From: Alphaproteobacteria bacterium | GTDB lineage: Bacteria > Pseudomonadota > Alphaproteobacteria > UBA6615 | Assembly (NCBI GenBank): GCA_021774575.1 | Contig: JAJFIX010000031.1 | Span: 340,264 to 404,263, forward strand | DNA length: 64,000 nt | Reading direction: 5' to 3' | Shown: positions 7,856 to 16,898 of the stretch, piece after piece | How the letters are laid out: every line of letters begins with the position of its first letter | Numbering within the stretch: position 1 is the first letter of the stretch | Program-made: the position numbers and the translations under genes | The notes under the pieces: generated by a model | Told to the model about the DNA's origin: nothing | The model's database searches: none | What the model saw: only the letters and a program-made list of their open reading frames with translations

Positions 7856-8839
7856 TTAGAGCCAAACTTTTTTGAGTTGCGGCGGGTCGTAGCGCTCTCC
7901 GGAAGCCGCCCCTTGCGGAAAGGCATCGGCCAAGGATTTCACCTCGTCATCGCTCAGTGTAATTTCCAGAGACGCAACATTTTCCTCCAGATATTTAACC
8001 TTTTTGGTCCCTGGAATTGGCACGATATTGCCGCGATGCGCCATTACCCAAGCAATTGCGATTTGCGCGGTGGTCGCGCCCTTATCGGCGGCAACGGCCT
8101 TAATTGCCTCCAAGAGGCCGAGGTTTTTTTCCATATTCTCGGCCATGAAACGCGGGTGGGCGCCGCGGCGGTCGCTTTCAGAAAATCCATCGGGATCGGT
8201 GATGGTCCCGGTCAAAAACCCACGACCGAGGGGCGCATAGGGCACAAAACTGATGCCAAGTTCTTCGCAGAGTGGTTGCACCTCTTCCTCAGTATCCCTG
8301 GTCCATAGAGAATATTCGGTTTGCAATGCGGAAATTGGGTGCTCGGCATGGGCCCGCCGGATCGTCTCGGGGGCGGCTTCAGAAAGGCCGAGAGTTCGAA
8401 TTTTTCCCTGTTCTTTCAACCGCACCATGGCGCCAATTGTTTCTTCAATCGGCACGTCCGGATCGACCCGGTGTTGGTAATATAGATCGATCGTATCGAT
8501 GCCCAGACGGCTCAAACTATCTTCGCACGCCTCTTGGACATAGTCCGGGCGACCATTCACGCCGGGGCCACCTTTTGCCGGAGGGACATTGCCAAACTTT
8601 GTTGCAATAACAAAATCTTGCCGGCAATCTTTAACCGTATTTCCGATTAAACTCTCGTTCGTTCCAAAGCCATATGCGTCAGCGGAATCGAGAAAATTGA
8701 CCCCCAAATCCCTGGCCCGCAATATGGTCGCCGCTGAGGCCTCATTGTCGCGCTCGCCATAGGCGGCCGACATGCCCATGCAGCCAAGGCCGATCTCTGA
8801 AACCGAAATATCCGAGTGTCCTAGTTTGCGTTGCCGCAT
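7856..8839 (-). CDS. Aldo/keto reductase
   Basis: A 327-residue NADPH-dependent aldo/keto reductase of (beta/alpha)8 fold. The catalytic tetrad is visible: Asp51, Tyr56 (DAYGFG), Lys81 (ATKFG) and His123 (YYQHRVD). The C-terminal part has the cofactor-binding segment VPIPGTKK. It most resembles the AKR13-type enzymes common in bacteria, which reduce aldehydes and ketones of broad range. It converges on the LRAT-like gene with only 9 bp between stops and is divergent from the GST gene. The specific substrate cannot be inferred. Confidence 0.93.
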   Translation of the reverse strand: MRQRKLGHSDISVSEIGLGCMGMSAAYGERDNEASAATILRARDLGVNFLDSADAYGFGTNESLIGNTVKDCRQDFVIATKFGNVPPAKGGPGVNGRPDYVQEACEDSLSRLGIDTIDLYYQHRVDPDVPIEETIGAMVRLKEQGKIRTLGLSEAAPETIRRAHAEHPISALQTEYSLWTRDTEEEVQPLCEELGISFVPYAPLGRGFLTGTITDPDGFSESDRRGAHPRFMAENMEKNLGLLEAIKAVAADKGATTAQIAIAWVMAHRGNIVPIPGTKKVKYLEENVASLEITLSDDEVKSLADAFPQGAASGERYDPPQLKKVWL

Positions 8840-9010
8840 AGCGCCTATATCCTCTCGCTGATTAAATCGATCGACACAAAATTTGTGCGTGGGCGCGCAC
8901 TATATGCCATACGCCATTTTGATGCCATCCAATGTGATTCCATTCCAACCAACATCCAACTATGATGCGCCACCAACCCTAATTTCCCCAATTTGCAAAA
9001 GGACAATTTG

Positions 9011-9628
9011 ATGGCAGACGTGACCCTCTACGGTATTGGTTTGAGCAATTACACGCGAACGTGCCTGTTGGCGCTCGAAGAAAAGGGTGTCGATTACGAA
9101 CTTGTCGAGACCATGCCCCAAACCGATGAGGCCCGCGCCCGTCACCCCTTCGGCAAAATACCGTCCCTCGCCCACGGCGATACGTCGATATATGAGACCC
9201 TTGGCATCTGCACGTATATCGATGCCGCCTTCGACGGCCCGGCCCTGACCCTCGAGACCCCCGCCGGCCACGCCAAAATGACCCAATGGATCAGCTGTTA
9301 TAATGACTATTACGACACATCCATGATCCGTGAAATCGTCATTCAACGGGTCCTGGTGCCCCGGCGCGGTGGCGAAACCGATGAGGCAGTGGTTGCTGCC
9401 GCCGCTGAACGGCTTGCTCCCAATCTCGACATACTCGACGCCGCCCTCGCCGCCTCGCCCTATCTGGCCGGAGACGGCTATAGCCTGGCCGACATGACAT
9501 TCCTGCCATCGGTTTTCTATTTTCAAAAAATGCCCGAGGGCAGTCTTCTGGAAACACGGCAAAACATCAATACATGGCTTGCGCGCTGCCTCGAACGGCC
9601 GTCGTCGGCAAAGATTTTTGCCGAATAG
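9011..9628 (+). CDS. Glutathione S-transferase family protein
   Basis: A 205-residue soluble GST. The thioredoxin-like N-terminal domain (residues 1-80) starts VTLYGIGLSNYTRT and has the cis-proline of the glutathione site in GKIPSLAH (Pro51), followed by an all-helical C-terminal domain. The ATG at 9011 has an AGGA ribosome binding site nine bases upstream. Such enzymes conjugate glutathione to electrophiles or act in stress response. No neighbour points to a specific substrate. Confidence 0.9.
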   Translation: MADVTLYGIGLSNYTRTCLLALEEKGVDYELVETMPQTDEARARHPFGKIPSLAHGDTSIYETLGICTYIDAAFDGPALTLETPAGHAKMTQWISCYNDYYDTSMIREIVIQRVLVPRRGGETDEAVVAAAAERLAPNLDILDAALAASPYLAGDGYSLADMTFLPSVFYFQKMPEGSLLETRQNINTWLARCLERPSSAKIFAE

Positions 9629-9629
9629 C

Positions 9630-9656
9630 GGCGCCGCCGATTAGACCTGCGGCGCC
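9630..9656. terminator. Hairpin between convergent genes
   Basis: GGCGCCGC (9630-9637) and GCGGCGCC (9649-9656) form a perfect 8-bp stem with an 11-nt loop, immediately after the GST stop and over the stop of the convergent gene. No T-tract follows, so termination is plausible but unproven. Confidence 0.4.
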
Positions 9657-10033
9657 CGATCACCACGCCAGTAGCGAACTACATCGGCAATATCGAAGAT
9701 CAATGAAAGTGCGTCGGCGGCGATCACGGCGGCAATAAATAGCCAAAGTGAGCTGCCGACTGCATTTTCCGACAGTCTGAATGCCAACCAGGGAACTAGT
9801 CCAAGCCAAGCGACATGCCCAACGCCAAGTAAGCGCACAAAGCCGTATTTGGCATAAAGCACCATCATGATCATCGCGCTGGCACCAAATACGATTAGCA
9901 CCGCGACCGCCTCGACAGATCCTAGAAAAAACAACGGCGCGACCATATTGACCGTCACCAAAACCAGTAACCAAAGCGGCCACGGCATCGGCAGGCGCAT
10001 TACGGCCCCCATAAACCCCAGCATCGTTTTCAT
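9641..10033 (-). CDS. Polytopic membrane protein, unknown function
   Basis: A 130-residue hydrophobic protein with three or four predicted membrane helices and a short basic C-terminal tail (RYWRGDRAPQV). I recognise no characterised family, although small integral membrane proteins of this build are common in marine alphaproteobacteria. It is convergent with the GST gene and divergent from purB. The start ATG at 10033 follows the weak purine run AGGAAAT. Confidence 0.7.
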   Translation of the reverse strand: MKTMLGFMGAVMRLPMPWPLWLLVLVTVNMVAPLFFLGSVEAVAVLIVFGASAMIMMVLYAKYGFVRLLGVGHVAWLGLVPWLAFRLSENAVGSSLWLFIAAVIAADALSLIFDIADVVRYWRGDRAPQV

Positions 10034-10179
10034 CGTCGCGATTTCCTTTTCGTTTGCCGCCTAGGTTTTAGGCTGGATACAGTCAAATAGTTGCAGACTC
10101 ACGCATTCCTTGCTGTAAAAATTTATCCGCCTGAATTTGGGCCAGGCCCGTTGCCCAGCATCTTAGGATATGACCCGAT

Positions 10180-11481
10180 ATGATACCCCGTTACTCCCGC
10201 GATGAAATGGCGGAAATTTGGGCGCCGGAGACCAAGTTTCAAATTTGGTTCGAAATCGAGGCCCACGCATGCGACGCCCAGGCCGCACTCGGCGTGATCC
10301 CTAAAGACGCTGCCAAGGCCGTCTGGGAGCGCGGAAAATGGGATATCGAGCGCATTGATGAAATCGAGGCGGAGGTAAAGCATGATGTCATCGCATTTCT
10401 TACAAACCTAGCAGAACATATTGGAAATGAAGCACGTTTCGTCCATCAAGGCATGACATCTTCAGACGTATTGGATACCTGCCTCGCAGTACAGCTAACC
10501 CGCGCCGCCGACCTGCTCGACGCCGATCTGGAGGCACTGCTAGCCGCCTTAAAGCGGCGTGCCTATGAGCATAAGACCACGCCAACCGTCGGTCGCAGCC
10601 ACGCCATCCACGCCGAGCCAACAAGTTTCGGCTTAAAACTTGCTGGGTTTTACGCTGAATTTTCACGGGCCCGCACCCGCATGGCAGCTGCCAGGGCGGA
10701 AATTTCGACCTGCGCAATTTCGGGTGCCGTCGGCACCTTTGCCGGCATCGACCCCAAGGTCGAAGCCCATGTGGCCGAAAAAATGGGACTGGTCCCGGAA
10801 CCGATTTCAACCCAGGTCATCCCCCGTGACCGACATGCAATGTTTTTTGCCACATTGGCGGTTATTGCCAGTTCACTGGAAAACCTGGCCGTCGAAATTC
10901 GGCATTTGCAGCGCACCGAAGTGCGCGAGGCAGAAGAATATTTTAGCCCGGGCCAGAAGGGCTCCAGCGCCATGCCCCACAAGCGCAATCCGGTGCTGTC
11001 TGAAAATTTGACAGGTCTCGCCCGGCTGGTACGCGGATACTGCCTGCCGGCAATGGAAAATGTCGCGCTCTGGCATGAGCGAGATATTTCCCATTCATCG
11101 GTTGAGCGGATGATCGCTCCTGATGCCACCGTTACGCTGGATTTTGCCCTGTCACGGGCAACCGGCATGATCGACAAATTGGTTGTCTACCCCGAGACCA
11201 TGCAAGCCAATCTCGATGCGCTGGGCGGGCTGGTTTATTCGGGTCATGTGCTGCTCGCCCTGACCCAGGCCGGTATCAGCCGCGAGGACGCCTATGCCAC
11301 GGTCCAGCGCTGCGCGATGAAAGTATGGAAAGAAGGCGGCGACCTCCAGTCAGAACTCGGCAACGACAAGATCGTTGGCGCCCATTTATCCGCTGGCGAA
11401 ATTGACGAGCTCTTTGAATTGGACCGCCACCTCGCTCATATCGACACTATCTTTGACCGGGTTTTCGGACCGCCTGCATGA
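10180..11481 (+). CDS. purB: Adenylosuccinate lyase
   Basis: A 433-residue member of the fumarase/aspartase superfamily that acts twice in purine synthesis. It cleaves SAICAR to AICAR and adenylosuccinate to AMP, releasing fumarate. The catalytic loop signature SSAMPHKRNP is at residues 262-271, and the acid/base His lies in GRSHAIHAEP. The N-terminal IPRYSRDEMAEIW is typical of PurB rather than argininosuccinate lyase. The gene starts the plus-strand run purB, DUF1491, ArsC-like, panE-like. Confidence 0.97.
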   Translation: MIPRYSRDEMAEIWAPETKFQIWFEIEAHACDAQAALGVIPKDAAKAVWERGKWDIERIDEIEAEVKHDVIAFLTNLAEHIGNEARFVHQGMTSSDVLDTCLAVQLTRAADLLDADLEALLAALKRRAYEHKTTPTVGRSHAIHAEPTSFGLKLAGFYAEFSRARTRMAAARAEISTCAISGAVGTFAGIDPKVEAHVAEKMGLVPEPISTQVIPRDRHAMFFATLAVIASSLENLAVEIRHLQRTEVREAEEYFSPGQKGSSAMPHKRNPVLSENLTGLARLVRGYCLPAMENVALWHERDISHSSVERMIAPDATVTLDFALSRATGMIDKLVVYPETMQANLDALGGLVYSGHVLLALTQAGISREDAYATVQRCAMKVWKEGGDLQSELGNDKIVGAHLSAGEIDELFELDRHLAHIDTIFDRVFGPPA

Positions 11482-11490
11482 TCATTTCAA

Positions 11491-11832
11491 ATGTATGAGC
11501 GTGATCGACTACGCACCGATATTTGGCTCTCCAGCCACATCCGCCGCTGCACAGCCGAAGGGGTTCCAGCAACAATTGTCCATCGTGGTGAGGACCAGAG
11601 TGGTACAGTGCTGTTGAAACTCAATCTCTACGACAAAGGGTGCAAAATCCTCACCCAGGGCCGCGATCTCGACGGAAATATGGGCTGGTATCCGGCGCTC
11701 GGCGGCAATCTTGTTGCCGAAACCGAGGCTGACGCCTATATCGAACGCGCCCTTTCGCGAGACCCCGACGTCTGGGTGGTCGAAATTGAACATCGCGATG
11801 GCTGGCACCCGTTCGACGGAAAGATATTGTGA
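11491..11832 (+). CDS. DUF1491 family protein
   Basis: A 113-residue protein matching the pattern of DUF1491, a small alphaproteobacterial family. An RLRTDIWLSSHIRRC-type opening is followed by a strand rich in Gly and Val (GTVLLKLNLYD) and a C-terminal acidic segment with DPDVWVVEIEHRDG. No function is established for the family. It begins 9 bp after purB and is probably cotranscribed with it. Confidence 0.82.
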   Translation: MYERDRLRTDIWLSSHIRRCTAEGVPATIVHRGEDQSGTVLLKLNLYDKGCKILTQGRDLDGNMGWYPALGGNLVAETEADAYIERALSRDPDVWVVEIEHRDGWHPFDGKIL

Positions 11833-11928
11833 GCAGAATGACCAATTGAAACCGCTGCAAGGCGTCGCCATTTCCAGGGTGATGCGGTAGTATCGGATCA
11901 CCACACGCACGATTTGAAGGATCAGCAA

Positions 11929-12345
11929 ATGTCGAGTGAAGCTGCGAATGACGACGAAGATCTTGGGTCGGAAAATGACGGCGCCGACTGGGAGGAATCC
12001 GTCGAAATTTACTTCAATCAAAATTGCAGCAAATGCCGACAAACCTTAGAAATACTTAATAAAAAAGGGCTAGATCCGGAAATAATTGAATATCTGGAGG
12101 ATCCGCCTGACAGCCGCGAACTGGAGCTATTGCTCGAACGGTTGGGAATGGAGCCGCGCGACCTTATTCGAAAAAAAGAACCCATATTTGCCGAACTCGG
12201 CTTGAATGACGCCACTCTTTCGCGCGAACAGTTGATTAAGGCCATGGTCGAAAACCCCATCCTTATTGAGCGTCCGATTGTTGTAATTGGGGCTCAGGTC
12301 GTCCTCGGCAGGCCGCCGGAGAATGTTTTAAAACTCCTAAACTGA
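11929..12345 (+). CDS. ArsC/Spx-family thioredoxin-fold protein (arsenate reductase-like)
   Basis: A 138-residue ArsC-family protein. The thioredoxin-fold domain starts near residue 26 with YFNQNCSKCRQTL, so Cys33 matches the arsenate-reductase nucleophile and Cys36 makes a CxxC pair. Arg residues in DLIRKKEP and ERPIVV match the arsenate-binding arginines of ArsC. The first 22 residues are an acidic extension. The ATG at 11929 has an AAGGA site seven bases upstream and is preferred to 11914. There are no ars genes around it, so a true arsenate role is doubtful. It may be a general glutaredoxin-coupled reductase. Confidence 0.82.
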   Translation: MSSEAANDDEDLGSENDGADWEESVEIYFNQNCSKCRQTLEILNKKGLDPEIIEYLEDPPDSRELELLLERLGMEPRDLIRKKEPIFAELGLNDATLSREQLIKAMVENPILIERPIVVIGAQVVLGRPPENVLKLLN

Positions 12346-12365
12346 TCCCAATCGGCCAGCCAATC

Positions 12366-13364
12366 ATGAAAATCTGCATCGCCGGTGCCGGCGCAATCGG
12401 CGGCTATCTCGGCGCCAAATTATCCGCCGCCGACCAACAGGTGAGCCTCATCGCCCGTGGCGCGCATCTACGCGTGATCCAACAAGATGGCTTACGGCTG
12501 ACCGACGCCGGTGGCGCCGAAATGCTGCACGTTCATCCAGCCTGCAGCGATAACCCGACAGATTTCGGCCCCCAGGATTTCGTTATCCTGACGGTCAAGG
12601 CCCCGTCGCTGATCTACATGGCACCGCTGCTCACCCCGTTGATCGGGCCCGACACGATTATCGTTGCGGCGATGAACGGCATTCCGTGGTGGTTTTGCAC
12701 CGGTGTCGGCGGGCCACTCGAAGGTCGGCATCTTTATTCCGTTGACCCGGATCGTAAGCTGGCCGCGTTGCTTCCCCCCGAAAGACTTCTGGGCTGCGTC
12801 GTACATGGGGGATGTGAGGTTTCGGCACCGGGAACTGTGCGCCATATGGCGGGCGGCGAATTTATTCTCGGCCACCCAATTCATGCGACGTCAGAACATG
12901 CCGACGCCTTGGCGATTGCGATTGCGCAGGCAGGTGCCAAGGCCCACACCCACCCCCGCATTCACGACGCAATTTGGCACAAACTTCTTGGCAACCTCTC
13001 AATGAACCCAGTGGCCGCCTTAACCGGGGCGACATTGGCGGAAATGGCCGAAAACCGGTCAAGCCGCCGCCTCATCGCAACCCTGATGGCCGAGGCCATG
13101 GCCGTCGGCGACCGGCTCAACCTCGACAATGGCTCAACGATTGAGGATCGCATCGACCTTGGAGCATCCCTTGGCGCGTTCAAGGCATCGATGCTGCAGG
13201 ATATGGAACAAGGCCGCCCGCTGGAAATAGATGCCCTCCTTACCGTTGTATGCGAATTGGCGAAAATCGCCGGCATTGAAACGCCGGCCATCGAGGCCGT
13301 TCGCGCCCTACTCATTCTTAAAACAGATATCAGAGACGCGAGGTCGGCAGAAATTTCTCGCTGA
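12366..13364 (+). CDS. panE: 2-dehydropantoate 2-reductase family protein
   Basis: A 332-residue ketopantoate reductase-type enzyme. The NADP-binding GAGAIGGYLG loop is at residues 7-16, a conserved Lys lies in LTVKAP, and the C-terminal helical domain has the catalytic-site Lys in WHKLLGN. In pantothenate synthesis PanE reduces 2-dehydropantoate to pantoate with NADPH. Many paralogues of this fold in proteobacteria act on other 2-oxo acids, and this longer version could be one. It follows the ArsC-like gene by 20 bp. Confidence 0.82.
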   Translation: MKICIAGAGAIGGYLGAKLSAADQQVSLIARGAHLRVIQQDGLRLTDAGGAEMLHVHPACSDNPTDFGPQDFVILTVKAPSLIYMAPLLTPLIGPDTIIVAAMNGIPWWFCTGVGGPLEGRHLYSVDPDRKLAALLPPERLLGCVVHGGCEVSAPGTVRHMAGGEFILGHPIHATSEHADALAIAIAQAGAKAHTHPRIHDAIWHKLLGNLSMNPVAALTGATLAEMAENRSSRRLIATLMAEAMAVGDRLNLDNGSTIEDRIDLGASLGAFKASMLQDMEQGRPLEIDALLTVVCELAKIAGIETPAIEAVRALLILKTDIRDARSAEISR

Positions 13365-13434
13365 CACTGGACAGATGACCCGCTAAACCCACTTTACTAG
13401 TTGAAACAGCAGAAGATCAGACGGGACGATAAAG

Positions 13435-14295
13435 ATGTTTATTCAAACCGAAGCGACGCCAGACCAGCGTGTGATGAAATTTTTTCCCGGCCAGACCGTA
13501 TTGGAAAACGGTCGGGCTGAATTTCCCGATATCGATGCCGCTGGAAAGTCGCCGTTGGCGCAGCGGCTATTTGATGTGAACGGCGTGCAGTGTGTCGTCT
13601 TCGACCATGATTTCGTCTCGGTAACGAAAGACGAAGAGCTCGATTGGGCGGTGTTAAAACCCGCCGTGCTCGGCGCTATCATGGACCATTTCATGGCCGG
13701 CCATCCGGTTATGGGCGCCGCCGATACCGCCCCTACCCCAGCCTCGGCCCCTGATGTTCCGCCGGAAAAAATAGCTGAGATTACGGCAGAGATTAATGAG
13801 CTCATCGAAACGCGCATCCAACCGGCGGTGAGCCAAAATGGCGGCAGTGTTGCCTTTCATAGCCTAAAAGAAGGAACGCTTTATCTCGAGTTCGGCGGTT
13901 CGGCCTACACAATGCTGCGGCCGATTGAAAATATGATCTGCCACTATGTTGAGGCCGTCGAGGCTGTGCGCGACCATCGTGATAGCTTACCTAAGCCGGG
14001 GCTTGATACCCCCATCGGCCAAGCCGTCGCCCAGGTTATCCAGGAGAAGGTTAATCCAGCGGTCGCATCCCATGGCGGCTATATCACCCTGGTCGATGTT
14101 ATCGACGACGAGAAAGCCTTCATCCGGCTCGAAGGCGGCTGCCAAGGCTGCGGCATGGCCAGCGTCACCTTAAAACAGGGTGTCGAGGTGGAGATCAAAA
14201 ACGCCGTTCCCCAAATAACCGACGTGCTGGACGTGACCGATCACGCCGGGGGCGACAACCCTTATTACCAGCCAGGCCAGGGCGCACCAGCCTGA
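13435..14295 (+). CDS. NifU-family Fe-S carrier with an extra degenerate NifU domain
   Basis: A 286-residue protein in three parts. Residues 1-90 are the Nfu N-terminal domain (MFIQTEATPD, VNGVQCVVFDHDFVSVTK). Residues about 113-183 and 193-265 are two copies of the NifU C-terminal fold. The second copy has the cluster-binding CQGC (Cys236, Cys239). In the first copy the equivalent loop reads GGSAYTM, with Ser156 and Thr159 in place of the cysteines. Alphaproteobacterial Nfu proteins are normally near 185 residues with one C-terminal domain. The C-terminal copy should still carry a [4Fe-4S] cluster for transfer to apoproteins. A strong terminator follows directly. Confidence 0.88.
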   Translation: MFIQTEATPDQRVMKFFPGQTVLENGRAEFPDIDAAGKSPLAQRLFDVNGVQCVVFDHDFVSVTKDEELDWAVLKPAVLGAIMDHFMAGHPVMGAADTAPTPASAPDVPPEKIAEITAEINELIETRIQPAVSQNGGSVAFHSLKEGTLYLEFGGSAYTMLRPIENMICHYVEAVEAVRDHRDSLPKPGLDTPIGQAVAQVIQEKVNPAVASHGGYITLVDVIDDEKAFIRLEGGCQGCGMASVTLKQGVEVEIKNAVPQITDVLDVTDHAGGDNPYYQPGQGAPA

Positions 14296-14310
14296 ACCCG
14301 GACGCAAAAA

Positions 14311-14341
14311 AACCGCCACGTCATGTGGCGGTTCTCATTTT
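14311..14341 (+). terminator. Rho-independent terminator after the NifU gene
   Basis: AACCGCCAC (14311-14319) pairs with GTGGCGGTT (14325-14333) around a 5-nt loop, preceded by a run of A and followed by CTCATTTT. It ends the transcript of the NifU-family gene. Confidence 0.85.
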
Positions 14342-14746
14342 GCCGCTAGATAAATATCTAGACTAAAATCCCGAACGGTCTAACGACACTCCTGCATGGT
14401 GGCCGAAGGCAGGACAAAGGTGATATCAGCCAAATTCAGTGGCGGAGCTTTCGCAGGACAGTCTCCGTCGCTTTTTCAGAGCGTCAGACCCCGGCAACGT
14501 AGAGGTAATTACCTCGGCCACCGGCGTCCCAACCGCCCGGGACAATCAGACGTTAGCGCGGCGCAGTGAGCCGAGCTTTGATGTAGGTCAAAATCGAAAA
14601 TCAAAATTAGCTGACCGAAAATTTTTCGGCTTATCCACAAGAAATCGTCCTTCCCCAGCCAAGTTCAACATTCGACTCGAGCCGGCCCTTCTATAGCTGA
14701 AGGCGCTAAACTGCCAAAAAAGGCATCTCCGAGGAGTAAATTGACG
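14342..14746. other. Intergenic gap, promoter region of next gene
   Basis: About 400 bp between the NifU terminator and the small secreted-protein gene. No coding frame, RNA gene or clear repeat was seen. A GAGGAG ribosome binding site for the next gene is at 14731-14736. Confidence 0.45.
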
Positions 14747-15097
14747 ATGGCTAGCCCCATTTCGAAACAATTGGCTTTGGTGAGCTTCATGTTTGTTGCG
14801 GTTGCCTGGGCAGAAAATGCGACCCCCGCCGGCGCCCAAGAGGCCGAAGAATTTGAGACTTGCGTCAATACCCTCGCCACAGCTCATCGAGCCAACGGCC
14901 TGTCGTCGGGCGAAGCCCTGCTGGTCGCACGCGCCCAAATTAGCGCCAACGCTATTCCGGCATTAAACTCGGGACTAGGATCATCCACCACCCTGGCCTG
15001 TAGCAAAGATTTCGACGTAACCAGCGCCGATTCGGTTGCCCCAAAAGCAGGCTCATTTAACGGCCCGGCACTGGCGGTAACCCTGTCCCCGAAATAA
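14747..15097 (+). CDS. Small secreted protein, unknown function
   Basis: A 116-residue product from the ATG at 14747, which lies 10 bases after a GAGGAG site. A TTG six bases earlier is too close to that site. The N-terminus is a Sec signal peptide, probably cleaved after AVAWA near residue 22. The mature part is about 94 residues with two cysteines (FETCVN and TLACSKD) that may form a disulfide, and is rich in Ala, Ser and Gly. No domain is recognised. It has its own terminator, shared with the convergent rpsI gene. Confidence 0.65.
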   Translation: MASPISKQLALVSFMFVAVAWAENATPAGAQEAEEFETCVNTLATAHRANGLSSGEALLVARAQISANAIPALNSGLGSSTTLACSKDFDVTSADSVAPKAGSFNGPALAVTLSPK

Positions 15098-15146
15098 ACG
15101 CCAAAACTGCGAATTGCCGCCCTGCCTCTTCCTGTCTGCTAACGAA

Positions 15147-15183
15147 AAAGGCCCGCCAAAAATAGCGGGCCTTTCCGTTTTTG
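15147..15183. terminator. Bidirectional terminator between secreted protein and rpsI
   Basis: AAAGGCCCGC (15147-15156) and GCGGGCCTTT (15165-15174) form a perfect 10-bp stem with an 8-nt loop. A-rich sequence on the left and CCGTTTTT on the right let it stop transcription from both sides. Confidence 0.88.
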
Positions 15184-15199
15184 AAATAGCCTAAAGCTA

Positions 15200-15703
15200 T
15201 TAGCGTTTCGAGAACTGGAAGCTTCGACGTGCTTTTGCCTTACCGTATTTTTTCCGCTCGACGACGCGACTATCGCGGGTCAGCATGCCGGCTTTTTTCA
15301 GCAGGGGCCGAAGTTCCGGCTCACGCAGGACCAAGGCCTTGGAAATGCCGTGGCGCACGGCGCCCGCTTGGCCAGAGAGGCCGCCACCCTTAACGGTACA
15401 GAAAATGTCGTACTGGCCGACCCGGTCGGTCAGTTGGAAGGGTTGGCTTAAAATCATGCGCAGGACGGGGCGGGCGAAATATTGCTCGCCGGTGCGTCCA
15501 TTGACTTTGAGCTCTCCTTTGCCGGGTTTTAGCCATACGCGTGCCACCGCATCTTTGCGTTTTCCGGTGGCATAGGTGCGACCATGCTCGTCGATCACCG
15601 GCTCTGCTGGGGCAATCGCTTCGGCCACAACTTCTGCCGCCGTGGCAGCAGTGGCAACAACACCAGCTTGCGCGAGGGCTTCGCCTACCGTGGTATCGGT
15701 CAT
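15200..15703 (-). CDS. rpsI: 30S ribosomal protein S9
   Basis: A 167-residue S9 protein. The core from about residue 43 ([16 protein letters not shown]) to the invariant C-terminal tail, ending in SFQFSKR, is complete. That tail reaches the P-site tRNA in the small subunit. The first 40 residues are an Ala/Val/Glu-rich extension typical of alphaproteobacterial S9. It is preceded by rplM with 4 bp between stop and start, the usual two-gene operon. Confidence 0.98.
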   Translation of the reverse strand: MTDTTVGEALAQAGVVATAATAAEVVAEAIAPAEPVIDEHGRTYATGKRKDAVARVWLKPGKGELKVNGRTGEQYFARPVLRMILSQPFQLTDRVGQYDIFCTVKGGGLSGQAGAVRHGISKALVLREPELRPLLKKAGMLTRDSRVVERKKYGKAKARRSFQFSKR

Positions 15704-15707
15704 GGGC

Positions 15708-16172
15708 TTACGCGCTCCTCTTGTTTTTCGGGTTCATGGCGGCAATATCCAAAGGTGCCGGGGATTGAGCTTCGTGCGGGTGTTGCGTGCCCACATAGAC
15801 CCTCAATTTTTTCAACTGAGTGCGGCCCATGGGGCCTTTCGGCACCATCCGCTCGACGGCTTTCTCGACAATCCGTTCGGGGAATTTTCCGGCCAGAATT
15901 TGCTCGGCGGTGATGCTTTTAAGCCCACCGGGATAACCTGAGTGACGGTAATAGGTCTTCTGCGCCACCTTGCGGCCGGTCAAATGCACTTTCTCGGCAT
16001 TGATCACCACCACATGGTCACCACAATCAAGGTTAGGCGAGAAAAGCGGCTTATGCTTGCCCCGCAATCGGTCGGCGATAACCACGGCCATCCGGCCAAG
16101 GGTCAGCCCCTCGGCATCGACGATCCACCATTTTCGCTCGATATCATCGGGCTTTGCTGAATATGTTTTCAC
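15708..16172 (-). CDS. rplM: 50S ribosomal protein L13
   Basis: L13 binds 23S rRNA early in large-subunit assembly. I choose the GTG at 16172 as start: it gives [16 protein letters not shown], the usual alphaproteobacterial N-terminus and 154-residue length, and follows an AGGA site. The frame extends five codons further to a TTG, which would give a non-standard extension. Conserved segments include [12 protein letters not shown] and [11 protein letters not shown]. It forms an operon with rpsI. Confidence 0.96.
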   Translation of the reverse strand: MKTYSAKPDDIERKWWIVDAEGLTLGRMAVVIADRLRGKHKPLFSPNLDCGDHVVVINAEKVHLTGRKVAQKTYYRHSGYPGGLKSITAEQILAGKFPERIVEKAVERMVPKGPMGRTQLKKLRVYVGTQHPHEAQSPAPLDIAAMNPKNKRSA

Positions 16173-16199
16173 TGTTTCCTGGTCCAATCTGACATACAG

Positions 16200-16227
16200 G
16201 TGAGTTTAGGCAAGTGAGTTTAGGCAG
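16200..16227. repeat. 14-bp tandem duplication in rplM leader
   Basis: GTGAGTTTAGGCAA (16200-16213) is followed by GTGAGTTTAGGCAG (16214-16227), 13 of 14 identical. It lies 28 bp upstream of the rplM start, in the mRNA leader or promoter. Confidence 0.8.
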
Positions 16228-16444
16228 GTGTATTTAAGAATGGCGCAGTATGCCCATAATTTTTGCACTGTCAACGGCAAACAAAGCGCAAATATCGTTA
16301 TATATCAAATGGTTAAAATTAAGGTATCATTTCACTCAGGCATATTGAGCACTAAGCCGATATCTGCGCTTTGATCCAGTCTCGGGGATCGCGTACTAGT
16401 GCATCTCCCAGCGCATAAATCGGCGCGTATATAAGAGGCTGCAA

Positions 16445-16879
16445 ATGACCGCCCCGTCACCGTTCACCTATCTCGACGCCGACCTGGCCCGCATATTCGA
16501 TGAAACCCGCTCGATTGCAATCATCGGCATGAGCCGACGCGGCGACCGCGCGAGCAATCGTGTCGGCGCATACCTAAAGGAGCAGGGTTACCAAATATTC
16601 CCGGTAAATCCTGGTGCCGCCGGCGAAACCATGATCGGCGAGCCGGTCTATGCGACCCTTGGCGAAATCCCCCACCGGGTAGACATGGTCGACATCTTTA
16701 AACGCAGCGCCGACGTGCCTCCCTTTGTCGATCAGGCGATTGAAATCGGCGCCAAGGTGATCTGGATGCAACTCGACATATTCGACCTTGATGCCGCCAA
16801 AAAAGCGGAAGACGCAGGGCTAACCGTGATCATGGATCGCTGCCCAAAAATCGAACTGCCCCGCCTCCAACGCGCCTAG
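16445..16879 (+). CDS. CoA-binding Rossmann-fold protein
   Basis: A 144-residue single-domain protein of the CoA-binding family (the YccU type). The Rossmann segment SIAIIGMSRRGDRASNRV is followed by QIFPVNPG, and the ordered strands match the CoA-binding domain of succinyl-CoA synthetase alpha. The conserved C-terminal DRCPKIE fits the stand-alone family. Function is uncharacterised; CoA or nucleotide binding is expected. The ATG is preceded by AGAGG. Confidence 0.88.
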   Translation: MTAPSPFTYLDADLARIFDETRSIAIIGMSRRGDRASNRVGAYLKEQGYQIFPVNPGAAGETMIGEPVYATLGEIPHRVDMVDIFKRSADVPPFVDQAIEIGAKVIWMQLDIFDLDAAKKAEDAGLTVIMDRCPKIELPRLQRA

Positions 16880-16898
16880 CCTCACCCGCCCGGCAACA

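Noticed and set aside
11929-12345. Arsenic resistance operon
   Set aside because: Only an ArsC-like gene exists, with no arsB/acr3, arsR or other ars gene nearby.
14588-14938. Minus-strand frame of 116 residues
   Set aside because: It overlaps the secreted-protein gene, which has a signal peptide and a good ribosome binding site; no coding features.
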